This document shows positions 46,458 to 55,210 of a stretch of 64,000 nt of DNA, piece after piece. Every line of letters begins with the position of its first letter. Position 1 is the first letter of the stretch. The notes under the pieces are model-generated. The model did no database searches. It was not told where the DNA came from and was given only the letters and a program-made list of their open reading frames with translations. A program made the translations under genes and the position numbers. Origin of the DNA: Xinfangfangia pollutisoli (GTDB lineage Bacteria; Pseudomonadota; Alphaproteobacteria; Rhodobacterales; Rhodobacteraceae); assembly GCF_020179405.1 (NCBI RefSeq), contig NZ_JAICBZ010000002.1, positions 62,001 through 126,000 of the forward strand, written 5' to 3'.

Positions 46458-48559
46458 CGCCAGAACCGCCCCCAATCGTCTTGCAGATCGCTTTGGACAT
46501 GGCCCGAGGTGACCTCGTACAGCCGGTTGCGCACCTCAAGCCGCGCCCCGCCATCGCGCAGCACCGGCCGCAGCACGGTGGTGAACCCGTCGGTCGAGGG
46601 CCGGCCGGACAGCCAGGCGATCGGAATGGTGACCATCACGCCCTTGTCGAACGAGCCTTCGCCGAAATCGTCGAAGGACACGTCGGTCAGGGTCATGAAA
46701 CCGCCGACGGTGAATCCGTTGGCGAATTCGCGCTTCAAGGTCAGCGTGGCGCCGTAATCGCCGGCCAGATAGCGCCCCACATCGACCTGGGCCAGATAGC
46801 CCTTGCCGAAATCGTAATAGGCCGAGGCATGGCCCGTCGCGATATCATAGTCCTGCAGGCCGAAGCCGCCGTCGAAATCGCGCTGCACGGCATAGTTCAT
46901 CTCGGCCCCCAGTGCGAGCCGCCCCTGGCTGGGGCGCCACAGCACTTCGGTCGACAGGCCGGCATACATCCGCTCCAGATAGCCTGCCGTCACCCGCCCA
47001 TACAGGTTCTGGCCGGGACGGAAGAAGTATTCGCCGGTCAGATAGGTCAGGCCGATATCGGTTTCGCGGTCATAGATCGCGAAATCCGACCGCACATGCG
47101 GCAGGATCGAATCCGAGGCGCGGGTCGAGCTGTCCAGATTGCCGGCCAGCGGCAGGCGCAAGCCGCCGGCAAAGACCAGATGCGCGGTCGGCGACCAGCT
47201 GGCCTGCAGCTGCAGCCCCAGGTCGGCGCGCAGCGGATTGTCGGGATCGAAGAAGGACGGGTCCAGATAGGGGCGCAGATCGTAGCTGAAGCGCGGCCGC
47301 GGCTCGACCGCGGTCAGACCATAGCCATCGTCGATCCGCGCCAGGGCAAAACTGTCCCAGCTGCCATCCAGGGCGAATTCCTGCGCCTCAAGGTCGCGCC
47401 GCGCCAGCGTGACCGAATTCAGCGCGATGCCGTTCTCGACCGTGACGATGCGGAAGGTCTCCACCTCGGGCGGCGCCACATTGGCCAGAACCCGCGCCGC
47501 GCGGCCAACCGCCTGCGCGGGCGCGCCGTAATGTCCGTTGCCGATATACAGCGTCAGGGTCGACCCTTCGCGCTCCATCCCTTCGAAACGCAGATCCTGG
47601 GCTTCCAGCCGGGTGCGCAGCCGGTCGCTGCCGCTGCCCTGCCAGCGCCCGCGATCATCCAGACCCCAGCTTGCCGCCGCCACCGCATCGCGCGGCCGGA
47701 TCGGTTCGGGCGCGGATTCGATCCCTGCCCCGCCGGCCGGCCGGCGCGGGTCGATCACATAGCTGAAGCGCAGCCCGATCTCGGTGCCGTAGAGATAGCT
47801 CAGTTCCAGGTCGATGCCGTTCTTCAGCCGGTGGCTGACCGAGAAGTTCAGCGGCGATTTCTGGTCGATCACCCCGCGGCCGGATTCGCGACTGTATTCA
47901 TCCGAGGAATATTCGATCACGAACCGCGTGCGGTCGTTCGGCATGTATTCCAGCCCGGCGAACAGCGCCGCGGGACCGCGGAACCAGTTGTCGAAATCCA
48001 GCCGTCCGGTCTGGCTGATTCCGCCCGTGCCCGAAGCCGGCCGCGTGTCGAAATAATCGCCGAAGACGCCAAGCGGGTTGTCGAAACTGTTGCGCTCGCC
48101 CAGGCGGCCCCAGCCGATCCCGCCGGTCAGGCGGAACTTCGGGCCGAAGGATTTCGTCGCCGCGACGAATTCGCTGCTGTAGATCCCGGTGCCGGCGAAA
48201 TCGCGCAGACCCACGGCAATGGCGGGCCGGAACCGGCCCTCTTCGATCATCAGATAGGTCACGTCGAAGCTGCGGTCGAAGCGGTCGCCGCCATCGGTTT
48301 CATAGCCGTCGATGATGGCGTAGCGGAAGCTGCCATACAGCCGCGGCGTGATCTGGAAGGTCAGCGTGTTGCGCTGGCTTCCCCCCGCCCGTGTCACGGT
48401 AAAGGCCAGATCGCCATCCGGCATCATCACCGCACTGGGCATGTCGATCAGCCCGGGCGTGCCGTAGAAGGAAAGGTTGACCTGTTCGGCCGCAGCCGGC
48501 GCCGCAAGGGCTGTCAGGGAAATGCACGCCAGGGTAAACCCTGCAAATCTATGAGTCAT
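46454..48559 (-). CDS. YjbH/GfcD-family outer-membrane beta-barrel protein
   Basis: This 701-residue protein has a signal peptide (cleavage near PAAAEQVN) and then repeated beta-strand-like patterns, with mature start NLSFYGTPGLIDMPSA typical of the YjbH/GfcD family. C-terminal alternation of aromatic and polar residues (GGFMTLTDVSFDDFGEGSFD) fits a large barrel. The family is proposed to be the outer-membrane exit port for exopolysaccharide together with YjbF. It is the first gene of the leftward three-gene operon. A 194-base divergent region with a 13-base direct repeat separates it from the phosphatase gene. Confidence 0.88.
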   Translation of the reverse strand: MTHRFAGFTLACISLTALAAPAAAEQVNLSFYGTPGLIDMPSAVMMPDGDLAFTVTRAGGSQRNTLTFQITPRLYGSFRYAIIDGYETDGGDRFDRSFDVTYLMIEEGRFRPAIAVGLRDFAGTGIYSSEFVAATKSFGPKFRLTGGIGWGRLGERNSFDNPLGVFGDYFDTRPASGTGGISQTGRLDFDNWFRGPAALFAGLEYMPNDRTRFVIEYSSDEYSRESGRGVIDQKSPLNFSVSHRLKNGIDLELSYLYGTEIGLRFSYVIDPRRPAGGAGIESAPEPIRPRDAVAAASWGLDDRGRWQGSGSDRLRTRLEAQDLRFEGMEREGSTLTLYIGNGHYGAPAQAVGRAARVLANVAPPEVETFRIVTVENGIALNSVTLARRDLEAQEFALDGSWDSFALARIDDGYGLTAVEPRPRFSYDLRPYLDPSFFDPDNPLRADLGLQLQASWSPTAHLVFAGGLRLPLAGNLDSSTRASDSILPHVRSDFAIYDRETDIGLTYLTGEYFFRPGQNLYGRVTAGYLERMYAGLSTEVLWRPSQGRLALGAEMNYAVQRDFDGGFGLQDYDIATGHASAYYDFGKGYLAQVDVGRYLAGDYGATLTLKREFANGFTVGGFMTLTDVSFDDFGEGSFDKGVMVTIPIAWLSGRPSTDGFTTVLRPVLRDGGARLEVRNRLYEVTSGHVQSDLQDDWGRFWR

Positions 48560-48622
48560 TCAGTCCTGTCCGGCAAGTTGAGCTTGTTCTGGACGTGAGT
48601 TATGCGCAACTGTGGACAATCA

Positions 48623-48648
48623 TTAAGACCGGGCAATAAGACCGTGGC
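48623..48648. repeat. tandem TAAGACCG direct repeat in the exopolysaccharide promoter region
   Basis: Two copies of TAAGACCG start at 48624 and 48637, a 13-base period, between the divergent YjbH operon and the phosphatase gene. The spacing and location fit a regulator binding site. Confidence 0.45.
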
Positions 48649-48753
48649 ATGACGCCAGGCGACACGCGCCCCGGTTGTAAGCCGGATAACAGGAACGCGA
48701 TTTGCCGAGAAGCCGAAAATCCGTCAGGTCCGCACAAAATCAGGACTTGTGAC

Positions 48754-49545
48754 ATGTTGAGTCTCTTTGGCAAAGCCCTGCGGAAAAACCGTGCTGCGCA
48801 GGAACCAGCAGAGCAGCCTGCCCTTGCGCCCATCGCCCCCGAAGGCCCCTTCGCCGTCATCGGCGACGTGCATGGCTGCGGCACGCTGATGCTGGATCTT
48901 CTGTCGCAGATCGATGCGCTGTCCTCGGACCTGCCGGTCGTCTTCGTGGGCGATCTGATCGACCGCGGCCCGCAATCGGCCAGCGTGCTTGCCGCCATTC
49001 ACGCCGAGGCCACGGTCGAGGGGGCGCGGGTCTTCAGCGTGCTGGGCAATCACGAAAGCATGTTTCTCGCCTTCATCGACGACCCGGCGCGGCATGGCTC
49101 GGCCTGGCTGTCGCATGGCGGGTTGCAGATGATCGAAAGCCTGGGCCTGCGCGGCCTGACCATGACCGGCGGCGCCCCGGCGATGGTCGCCTTGCGCGAT
49201 CAGGTGCGCGACGCGATTGATCCGGCGGTGATCGACTGGCTGCGCGATCTGCCGCTGTGGTGGCAAAGCGGCAATGTCGTGGCCGTCCATGCCGGCGCCG
49301 ATCCGCGCCTGCCCTTGGAAGAGCAAAGCGAGCAGGATCTGATCTGGGGCAACCGCCACTGGCCCGACCAGGCCCGGGGCGATGGGCTGTGGATCGTGCA
49401 TGGCCACACGATCCGCCCCGAATGTGAGATCATCCGGGACAGGATCTGCATCGACACCGGCGCCTATGCGACGGGCGTCCTGTCGGCCGCGGTCTTCGGC
49501 CTGGACGAAAGGCCGCGCTTCCTGTCGGCCTATTCGCGGAAATAG
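48754..49545 (+). CDS. PPP-family serine/threonine-type phosphoesterase
   Basis: This 263-residue metallophosphoesterase has the PPP signature in order: GDVHGC (37-42), GDLIDRG (66-72) and GNHE (98-101), with the later HAGADP and VHGHTI metal-ligand blocks. Such proteins act as protein phosphatases or symmetrical dinucleoside tetraphosphatases. It lies between the export module and the Wzc-type autokinase and converges on the latter with a 16-base tail overlap. It may counteract a kinase in this locus, although tyrosine autokinases are normally paired with low-molecular-weight tyrosine phosphatases, none of which is visible here. Confidence 0.88.
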   Translation: MLSLFGKALRKNRAAQEPAEQPALAPIAPEGPFAVIGDVHGCGTLMLDLLSQIDALSSDLPVVFVGDLIDRGPQSASVLAAIHAEATVEGARVFSVLGNHESMFLAFIDDPARHGSAWLSHGGLQMIESLGLRGLTMTGGAPAMVALRDQVRDAIDPAVIDWLRDLPLWWQSGNVVAVHAGADPRLPLEEQSEQDLIWGNRHWPDQARGDGLWIVHGHTIRPECEIIRDRICIDTGAYATGVLSAAVFGLDERPRFLSAYSRK

Positions 49546-51656
49546 GTCTTCATCACCCGGCCGCTGGCATAATAGCCCTCGGGGTCGCCATAGCGGGCGA
49601 TCGCCTTGGGATTGGCCATGGTCAGCACGAGGCCGGTCAGCTGGGCCTGCGCGTCCTTTTCCAGCAGCCGCGCCGCGGCGCGGACCTGCGGCAGGTTCGA
49701 CTTGTTCCAGCGCGCCGCCATCAGCACCGCATCGGCGAATTTCGCCATCAGCCGTGCATCGGGCAGCAGCAGCAGCGGCGGAGCGTCGACCACGATGAAA
49801 TCGTAGCGATCCCGCGCGGCCGCCAGAAGCCGCTCGAACCCACCCGAAGACAGCGTGTCCGAGGCGCTGATCCGGCTGTCTTCCGCCGGGATCATGTCAG
49901 CGTCAAGATCGGGGTCGTGATAGGCGATCCCGTCGATCCATTCCTGCGCCAGCACCATGGCATGGACGCCCTTCTTCACGTCGGCCGGCACCAGTTCGCG
50001 GGTGATCGTGCGGCGCCGCAGGTCGGCATCGATCAGCAGCACGCGCCGGTCGATCCCGGCCAGCGCCTGGGTCAGCACCGCCGAGAGCGTGGTCTTGCCC
50101 TCGTTCGGCATGGCCGAGGTGACGACGATCACCTTGGGCGCGCCCGAGGCGCCGCGCAGGATCAGCGAGGTGCGCAGGTTGCGCACGCTTTCGGCCGCGA
50201 ACGACGTGGGCCGGCCGGCCAGCAGGCTGAGCATTTCGCGCGTGCGGCGGCCCTGCAGCAAGGGCACCGTGCCCAGCACCGGATAGCCCACGCCCATCTC
50301 CAGCTCGGCCGCGGTGACGGCCACCCGGCGGCGCATGTCGCGCAGGAAGATGAAGCCGATCGCGACCAGCCCGCCCAGAACCAGCGACGCGGCCATGATC
50401 CGCGCCTTCTGCGGCGAGGCCGGACGCTCGGGCGGAACGGCGGCCGACAGCACCCGCGAATCCGCGCGCTGCAGGCCCTGCTGCACCGAGGTTTCGCGCA
50501 AACGACCCTGGAAATATTCGTACAGCAGCCGCACCGCATCGACCTTGCGCGTCAGCTCGTCCAGCCGGATCAGGTCTTCGGTCTGCTTGCGCACGCTTTC
50601 CTCAAGCGTGGTCAGCGAGGTGCGAAGCGAGTCCAGCTGGATCCGGTCGCGGTCGGCCTCTTGCCGCGCGACGGCCAGCAATTCGTTGAAACGGCGGTCG
50701 AAATTCGCCTGTTTCAGGGTTTCATCCCCGCCCGGCGCCGTGGCCTCGAAAATGCCCTGCAGCACCGCATCGCTGGCGGCGGCCAGCTTTTCCTGCGGCG
50801 TCTTCGCCGCCGCCAACCGTTCAAACCGCGCCGACGTCATCGCAGCCTTGCTGGTCTGCGCCGTCACCCGTTCGCGCAGGCGCGACAGCTGCTGGTCGGA
50901 TTCGGCCAGCGCCACCTTCTCGGTGATCGTCGCTGTGGCGCGGAAATCCTTCAGCTCGGTCTCGGCCGTGCCCAGTTCGGTCTGCAATTCCGTCGCCCGG
51001 CCGGCCAGCCACAGCGTCGCCTGCTCGGTCGTCTGGTATTTCGTTGCGATCTGGTTGGTGACGTAAAGTTCGGCCAGCGTGTTGGCGATCAGCGCCGCCT
51101 TCGCGGGCGTGCCGGCGCGCACGGTGACTTCGAAGACCACGCTGGTGGGAATATTGCTGACCGCCACCCGCGCGGCCAGAACGGCGATCACCCGCTCGCG
51201 GATGATCTGCGGGCTGGGCGGCGGCTCGGCCGGGTCAGCAGAGCCCGAGACCAGCGAGACCAGCCCCCCCGCCGCCTTTTGCCGCAGCGTCGGCGGGGCA
51301 AGCAGCGCGTTGAATTCGGGATCATTGACCAGATCCAGCTTGTCCACGACCTGCCCCAGCAGCGCGCGGCTGCTCAGCACTTCGACTTCGGTGTTGATCG
51401 CGGTCGAATCGGCGCGCAACGAGCCGACGACACTTTCAAAATCAACGACTTGTTCGGTCCGTGTGTCCAGAACCAGCGTGACGCTGGCCTGATAGCTGGG
51501 CACCGCCAGCACGAAGGCATAAAGACCGCCGATCAGGCAGAACAGCGCGGTGACAAGCAGGAAAAGCCAGCGTCCGCGCCAAAGTGTCGTCACCATAGCC
51601 CCGAGGTCGAGAACAGTGTCCTGATCGTCGGCGAGCTCGATATGATGTTTGTTCAT
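49530..51656 (-). CDS. Wzc-type polysaccharide co-polymerase with BY-kinase domain
   Basis: This inner-membrane protein of about 708 residues controls polysaccharide polymerisation and export. It has two membrane segments (about 30-51 and 419-438) flanking a periplasmic Wzz domain with long coiled-coil helices, and a proline-rich PPERPASPQK before the second segment. The cytoplasmic BY-kinase has Walker A SAMPNEGKT (514-522), Walker A' LLIDAD (541-546) and Walker B VVDAPP. Four tyrosines lie within the last 20 residues, including a YY pair, consistent with an autophosphorylation cluster. A TTG one codon upstream is an alternative start. It is divergent from the Gfo/Idh gene. Confidence 0.9.
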   Translation of the reverse strand: MNKHHIELADDQDTVLDLGAMVTTLWRGRWLFLLVTALFCLIGGLYAFVLAVPSYQASVTLVLDTRTEQVVDFESVVGSLRADSTAINTEVEVLSSRALLGQVVDKLDLVNDPEFNALLAPPTLRQKAAGGLVSLVSGSADPAEPPPSPQIIRERVIAVLAARVAVSNIPTSVVFEVTVRAGTPAKAALIANTLAELYVTNQIATKYQTTEQATLWLAGRATELQTELGTAETELKDFRATATITEKVALAESDQQLSRLRERVTAQTSKAAMTSARFERLAAAKTPQEKLAAASDAVLQGIFEATAPGGDETLKQANFDRRFNELLAVARQEADRDRIQLDSLRTSLTTLEESVRKQTEDLIRLDELTRKVDAVRLLYEYFQGRLRETSVQQGLQRADSRVLSAAVPPERPASPQKARIMAASLVLGGLVAIGFIFLRDMRRRVAVTAAELEMGVGYPVLGTVPLLQGRRTREMLSLLAGRPTSFAAESVRNLRTSLILRGASGAPKVIVVTSAMPNEGKTTLSAVLTQALAGIDRRVLLIDADLRRRTITRELVPADVKKGVHAMVLAQEWIDGIAYHDPDLDADMIPAEDSRISASDTLSSGGFERLLAAARDRYDFIVVDAPPLLLLPDARLMAKFADAVLMAARWNKSNLPQVRAAARLLEKDAQAQLTGLVLTMANPKAIARYGDPEGYYASGRVMKTYFRE

Positions 51657-52180
51657 CAAATACCAAAAATTTGCAGGGGTCGGAAAGGCTGGCAGATCGG
51701 GTTTACCATTAGACAGGCGTCAGGAGACTGTCCACACACATGCACCCCCTGAGGTTGCGAGCCGGCCGAGTTTCGCGCAGATTATTGTGCAGTCGCCGCA
51801 AACTCGGGCAGAACAAATCACGCATTTCCGGCGCGTGGCGGGCGTTTGAATTGCAACCATCGGTAGAATCGCCCAACGAATCCGCAACCCAGCAAGCCGG
51901 ATCGACCCCGGGGGATCGCGGCGGATCCCGGGCGCCCTGCCCCGCCGTGCGCGCGGCCTGGCCAAGCCCCGCGAAGGCGCCGCTGTGCAGGAAAGGCAAC
52001 GCCTCTGCCAGAAAAATCGCGGCAGCGCTTACTATTTCATGAAAACGATAAAAAACCCTGTCAGCCGGGGGCCAGGACGGGCGACAGGCTTGACAGCCCT
52101 GCGCCCCGCCTTCAGCTTGCGCGCAAACATGGCCTGCCAAAGGTTCGCCATATCAGGGACTTGATGGAGGCCGAGGCCGA
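51657..52180. other. 524-base divergent intergenic region
   Basis: This gap separates the Wzc-type gene from the rightward sugar-gene group. A 143-codon minus-strand frame (51709-52140) has no recognisable fold and irregular codon use, so I do not call it. An AT-rich patch near 52030-52065 (TTACTATTTCATG, ACGATAAAAAACC) and a TTGACA at 52090-52095 may belong to promoters of the Gfo/Idh operon, but I cannot pair a good -10. Nothing else is recognised. Confidence 0.4.
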
Positions 52181-53413
52181 ATGAACATTGCATTCGTAGG
52201 GTGCGGTTTCGTGTTCGACATTTACATGAAGACGGTTCGCGCGCATCCCGAACTGGTGATTCAGGGGGTCTATGACCTGAAGCCCGACCGGATGCAGCGG
52301 GTCGCGGCGCATTACGGTTTCAAGACCTATGACAGCTATGACAGCCTGCTGTCCGACCCCAAAGTTGACGTCGTGGTCAACCTGACCAATATCGGCTCGC
52401 ACTATGAGGTGTCGAAGCAGGCGCTGTTGCGTGGCAAGCATGTCTATTCCGAGAAGCCTCTGACCACCGATCTTGCGCAATCGCGTGAACTTTTCGCACT
52501 TGCAGAAAAGCAGGGCGTCCGGCTGTACGCCGCACCCAGCAACATCTTCAGCGACAGTGTCCGAACGATCTACGACGCGGTCGAACAGGGCAGGATCGGC
52601 ACGCCGCGGCTGATCTATGCCGAACTGGACGACAACCCGATCCATCTGATGGAATTCGAGAAGGTGCGCAGCGCCACCGGCGCGCCCTGGCCGGTGGCCG
52701 AAGAGATCCATGAAGGCTGCACCTTCGAACATGTCGGCTATCACCTGGTCTGGATCTGCGGGCTTCTGGGCCCGGCGGTTTCGGTCACCGCCTTCTCGGC
52801 CGAGCTTCTGCCCGACAAATCGCCCCTGGTGCCCGGCCATTCCGGCACGCCGGATTATTCCGTGGCCTGCCTGTCCTTCGCCAATGGCGCCAGCGCGCGC
52901 ATCACCTGCAGCGTCGTCGCCCCCCGCGACCACCGCATGCGGGTGATCGGCGATGCGGGCGAGGTCAGCGCCGACAGCTACCGCCATTACCAGTCGCCGG
53001 TCTATCTGGAGCGTTTCACCAAGCGCAGCCTCAGCGCGCGCAAGCTGCACACGCTGCGGGCGCATCCGCTGCTGGGGCGGCTGTTCGGCATTGGCGGCAA
53101 GCGGCAGAAGCTGGTGAAGAACTGGAAGTCGGCGGCGGTCGAGAAGGATCAGCAGATCCGGTCGACCCTGAAGCAGCGGCTTGTCGAATGGTTGCGTCGG
53201 CGCGAAGTTTATGCTCAAGACAAGCTGATCGGCGTGGCCGAGATGGCGCAAGAGCTTAAGGCCGGGCGGCCGCAGTTGCTTTCGCCAGATTTTCTTTTGC
53301 ATCTCAACGAGTTGACTCTGTTGATCCAGGGCGCGGGACCAAACGGGATCGCGCTTCGGCCCAGCACGAGCTTTACCCCGATCGGACCGCTTCCGGGCTC
53401 GATTCGACCCTGA
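52181..53413 (+). CDS. Gfo/Idh/MocA family oxidoreductase
   Basis: This 410-residue NAD(P)-dependent oxidoreductase starts with a Rossmann fold (MNIAFVGCGFVFDIY) and has the family's EKPLTTD motif (about 92-98). It continues with the C-terminal alpha/beta substrate domain, and it carries an extra basic segment (about 280-345) not usual in the family. Members oxidise or epimerise nucleotide sugars or inositols. As first gene of the rightward group it probably prepares a sugar for the polysaccharide. The following gene begins 69 bases later. Confidence 0.87.
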   Translation: MNIAFVGCGFVFDIYMKTVRAHPELVIQGVYDLKPDRMQRVAAHYGFKTYDSYDSLLSDPKVDVVVNLTNIGSHYEVSKQALLRGKHVYSEKPLTTDLAQSRELFALAEKQGVRLYAAPSNIFSDSVRTIYDAVEQGRIGTPRLIYAELDDNPIHLMEFEKVRSATGAPWPVAEEIHEGCTFEHVGYHLVWICGLLGPAVSVTAFSAELLPDKSPLVPGHSGTPDYSVACLSFANGASARITCSVVAPRDHRMRVIGDAGEVSADSYRHYQSPVYLERFTKRSLSARKLHTLRAHPLLGRLFGIGGKRQKLVKNWKSAAVEKDQQIRSTLKQRLVEWLRRREVYAQDKLIGVAEMAQELKAGRPQLLSPDFLLHLNELTLLIQGAGPNGIALRPSTSFTPIGPLPGSIRP

Positions 53414-53482
53414 GCCTTCCCGGCTCTCGGCCGGACCGGCGGCGGCACGCGCCAATTCAACTCTGCCTTGCAGGTGTGCCGG

Positions 53483-55210
53483 ATGATAAGCCGCTCCACG
53501 CTTCAGGCCGCCTCGCGGCTTTCGCCGCGCATGGTCGGCTATCACCTCAAGCGGCTGGCCCGCAACAAGCTGGTCCCGCGCCTGCCCGATCGCTATGCGG
53601 CGCGGATCGCGCGCGCGGCCGACCGCCTGCCCGGCCTTCGTCCCGCCGCGGCCACGGGCGAGGCGGCGCTGGCCATGGCACAGGGCGTTGCGGCCTTCTA
53701 CCGCGAGGAATACCGGCACGAGATCGACGATGCCGCCCGCGGGCGCTTTACCTTCTTCGGCCAAAGCGTCGATTTCGGCAGGGCTGCGGACATCGACTGG
53801 CATCACCGCATCCCGGCTGAAATGGATTTTCACCTGTGGCGGATGAAGCTGGGGCATATGGGCTTTCTCTGCCCGATGCTGACCGATGGCGGGCCCGCGC
53901 ATCTGGAGGCGGTCGCCGAGATCTTCGCCGGCTACCGGGCGCGCGCGCGGTTCGACCAGCCCGAGTGCTTTTCTTCTTACTGGTTTCCCTACAGCGTCTC
54001 GCATCGCATCCTGGCGCTGCTCAGCGGCTATCTGATCGCCCGCGCCGCCGGTCGCCTGCCCGCGCCGCTTTGCGCCGAGATCGAGGATTTCCTGCGCTGG
54101 AACGTGGCCTTCGTCGAAGCCAATATCGAGCATGAGCTGAAGAACAACCATGTCGAGCGCAACCTGGCGGCGCTGTGCTTCTATTACAGCTGCGCGCAGG
54201 CCGTGCCCCCTGCCCTGGCGCGGCGGCTGGATCGCGATGTGGCAGGCATCATCCGCGCCTGCATTCTGGACGATGGGCTCTTGGCCGAACGCTCGGCCAT
54301 GTATCAAGGCCTGTCGGTCATGGCGCTGCAGGTCTTTGCCGCCGCGCCCTTCCTGACACCCGCAACCCGGCGCCTGGCCGAAACCCAGGCGCGCAAGGCC
54401 GCGCGGGCCTGGTCCTTCATGACCCATCCCGATGGCGAAATCGCGCTGTTCAACGATTCCTGGTTCGGCGAGGTGCCCCCGGCGCATGCCATCGTCGCCC
54501 CCGCCCGCTTCGATCCGGTGGCCCTGCTGCCGCAGGCGGGGTATGCACGGCTGGAAGGCGATGGGATCTTTGCGCTTTTCGATGCGGGCGCGATCGGGCC
54601 GCGCTGGAACCCGGGCCATGGCCATGCCGATTTTCTAAGCATCGAGGTCGATGTCGCGGGCCGGCGCTTTCTGACCGATCCCGGCACCTACCAATATTCC
54701 ACTGGACCGCGGCGGATGTTCGAACGCTCGGCCCAGGCGCATAACGGGCCCGGCGCCGCCGGGCTGGAGCCGGTCAGCTATTACGGCTGTTTCCGCGTCG
54801 GCCAATTGGCCGAGGCCCGGCTGCTTGCGCCCGAGGCGCCGGGGACACGCGCGGTGGCGGGCGAATTGCCGCTGCCCGGCGGCGGCCTTCTGCGCCGCAG
54901 CTTGCAGCTGCTGCCGGGCGCCCTGGCGATCAGCGACCGCTGGCAGGGCCGGTTCGAGGCGCCGCAACTGCGGCTCAGCCTGCCGGCCACTTGGCAGCTG
55001 GTCGAGCGTCACCCCCAGGCGCTGGTCTTCGCCTGCGACGGCGCGCGCGCGCAGCTGTCGGTGCAGGCGGGTCGGATCGGCAGCATCGGGCCCGGCCATT
55101 GGGCCTGCCGCTATCTAGTCGATTCCCCCGCCCAGATCGTGACGCTGTTTCCCGAACCCTCTGCCGAAGCCGCAAGGCTTGAATGGCAGATCGCCCACCA
55201 GCCAGCCTGA
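53483..55210 (+). CDS. heparinase II/III-like protein
   Basis: This protein of about 575 residues has the heparinase II/III architecture: an alpha-helical toroid (about 100-330, with ELKNNHVERNLAALCFY split by normal spacing) followed by a beta-rich domain starting at GHGHADFLSIEVD and DPGTYQYSTGP. The family contains polysaccharide lyases for uronic-acid-containing chains. No signal peptide is evident. Within biosynthetic clusters such proteins are thought to trim or modify uronate polysaccharides. ATG 53483 is chosen; GTG 53474 and TTG 53468 are alternatives. It overlaps the next gene by 28 bases. Confidence 0.87.
   Translation: MISRSTLQAASRLSPRMVGYHLKRLARNKLVPRLPDRYAARIARAADRLPGLRPAAATGEAALAMAQGVAAFYREEYRHEIDDAARGRFTFFGQSVDFGRAADIDWHHRIPAEMDFHLWRMKLGHMGFLCPMLTDGGPAHLEAVAEIFAGYRARARFDQPECFSSYWFPYSVSHRILALLSGYLIARAAGRLPAPLCAEIEDFLRWNVAFVEANIEHELKNNHVERNLAALCFYYSCAQAVPPALARRLDRDVAGIIRACILDDGLLAERSAMYQGLSVMALQVFAAAPFLTPATRRLAETQARKAARAWSFMTHPDGEIALFNDSWFGEVPPAHAIVAPARFDPVALLPQAGYARLEGDGIFALFDAGAIGPRWNPGHGHADFLSIEVDVAGRRFLTDPGTYQYSTGPRRMFERSAQAHNGPGAAGLEPVSYYGCFRVGQLAEARLLAPEAPGTRAVAGELPLPGGGLLRRSLQLLPGALAISDRWQGRFEAPQLRLSLPATWQLVERHPQALVFACDGARAQLSVQAGRIGSIGPGHWACRYLVDSPAQIVTLFPEPSAEAARLEWQIAHQPA

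Noticed and set aside
48623-48641. Possible CtrA site (TTAA-N7-TTAA) ahead of the YjbH operon
   Set aside because: The second half reads AATAAG at the wrong spacing, so it does not meet the consensus; I kept it only as a direct repeat.
51709-52140. Minus-strand frame of 143 codons in the Wzc-Gfo/Idh gap
   Set aside because: There is no recognisable domain, no ribosome site at its start, and cysteine- and arginine-rich composition unlike real neighbours.
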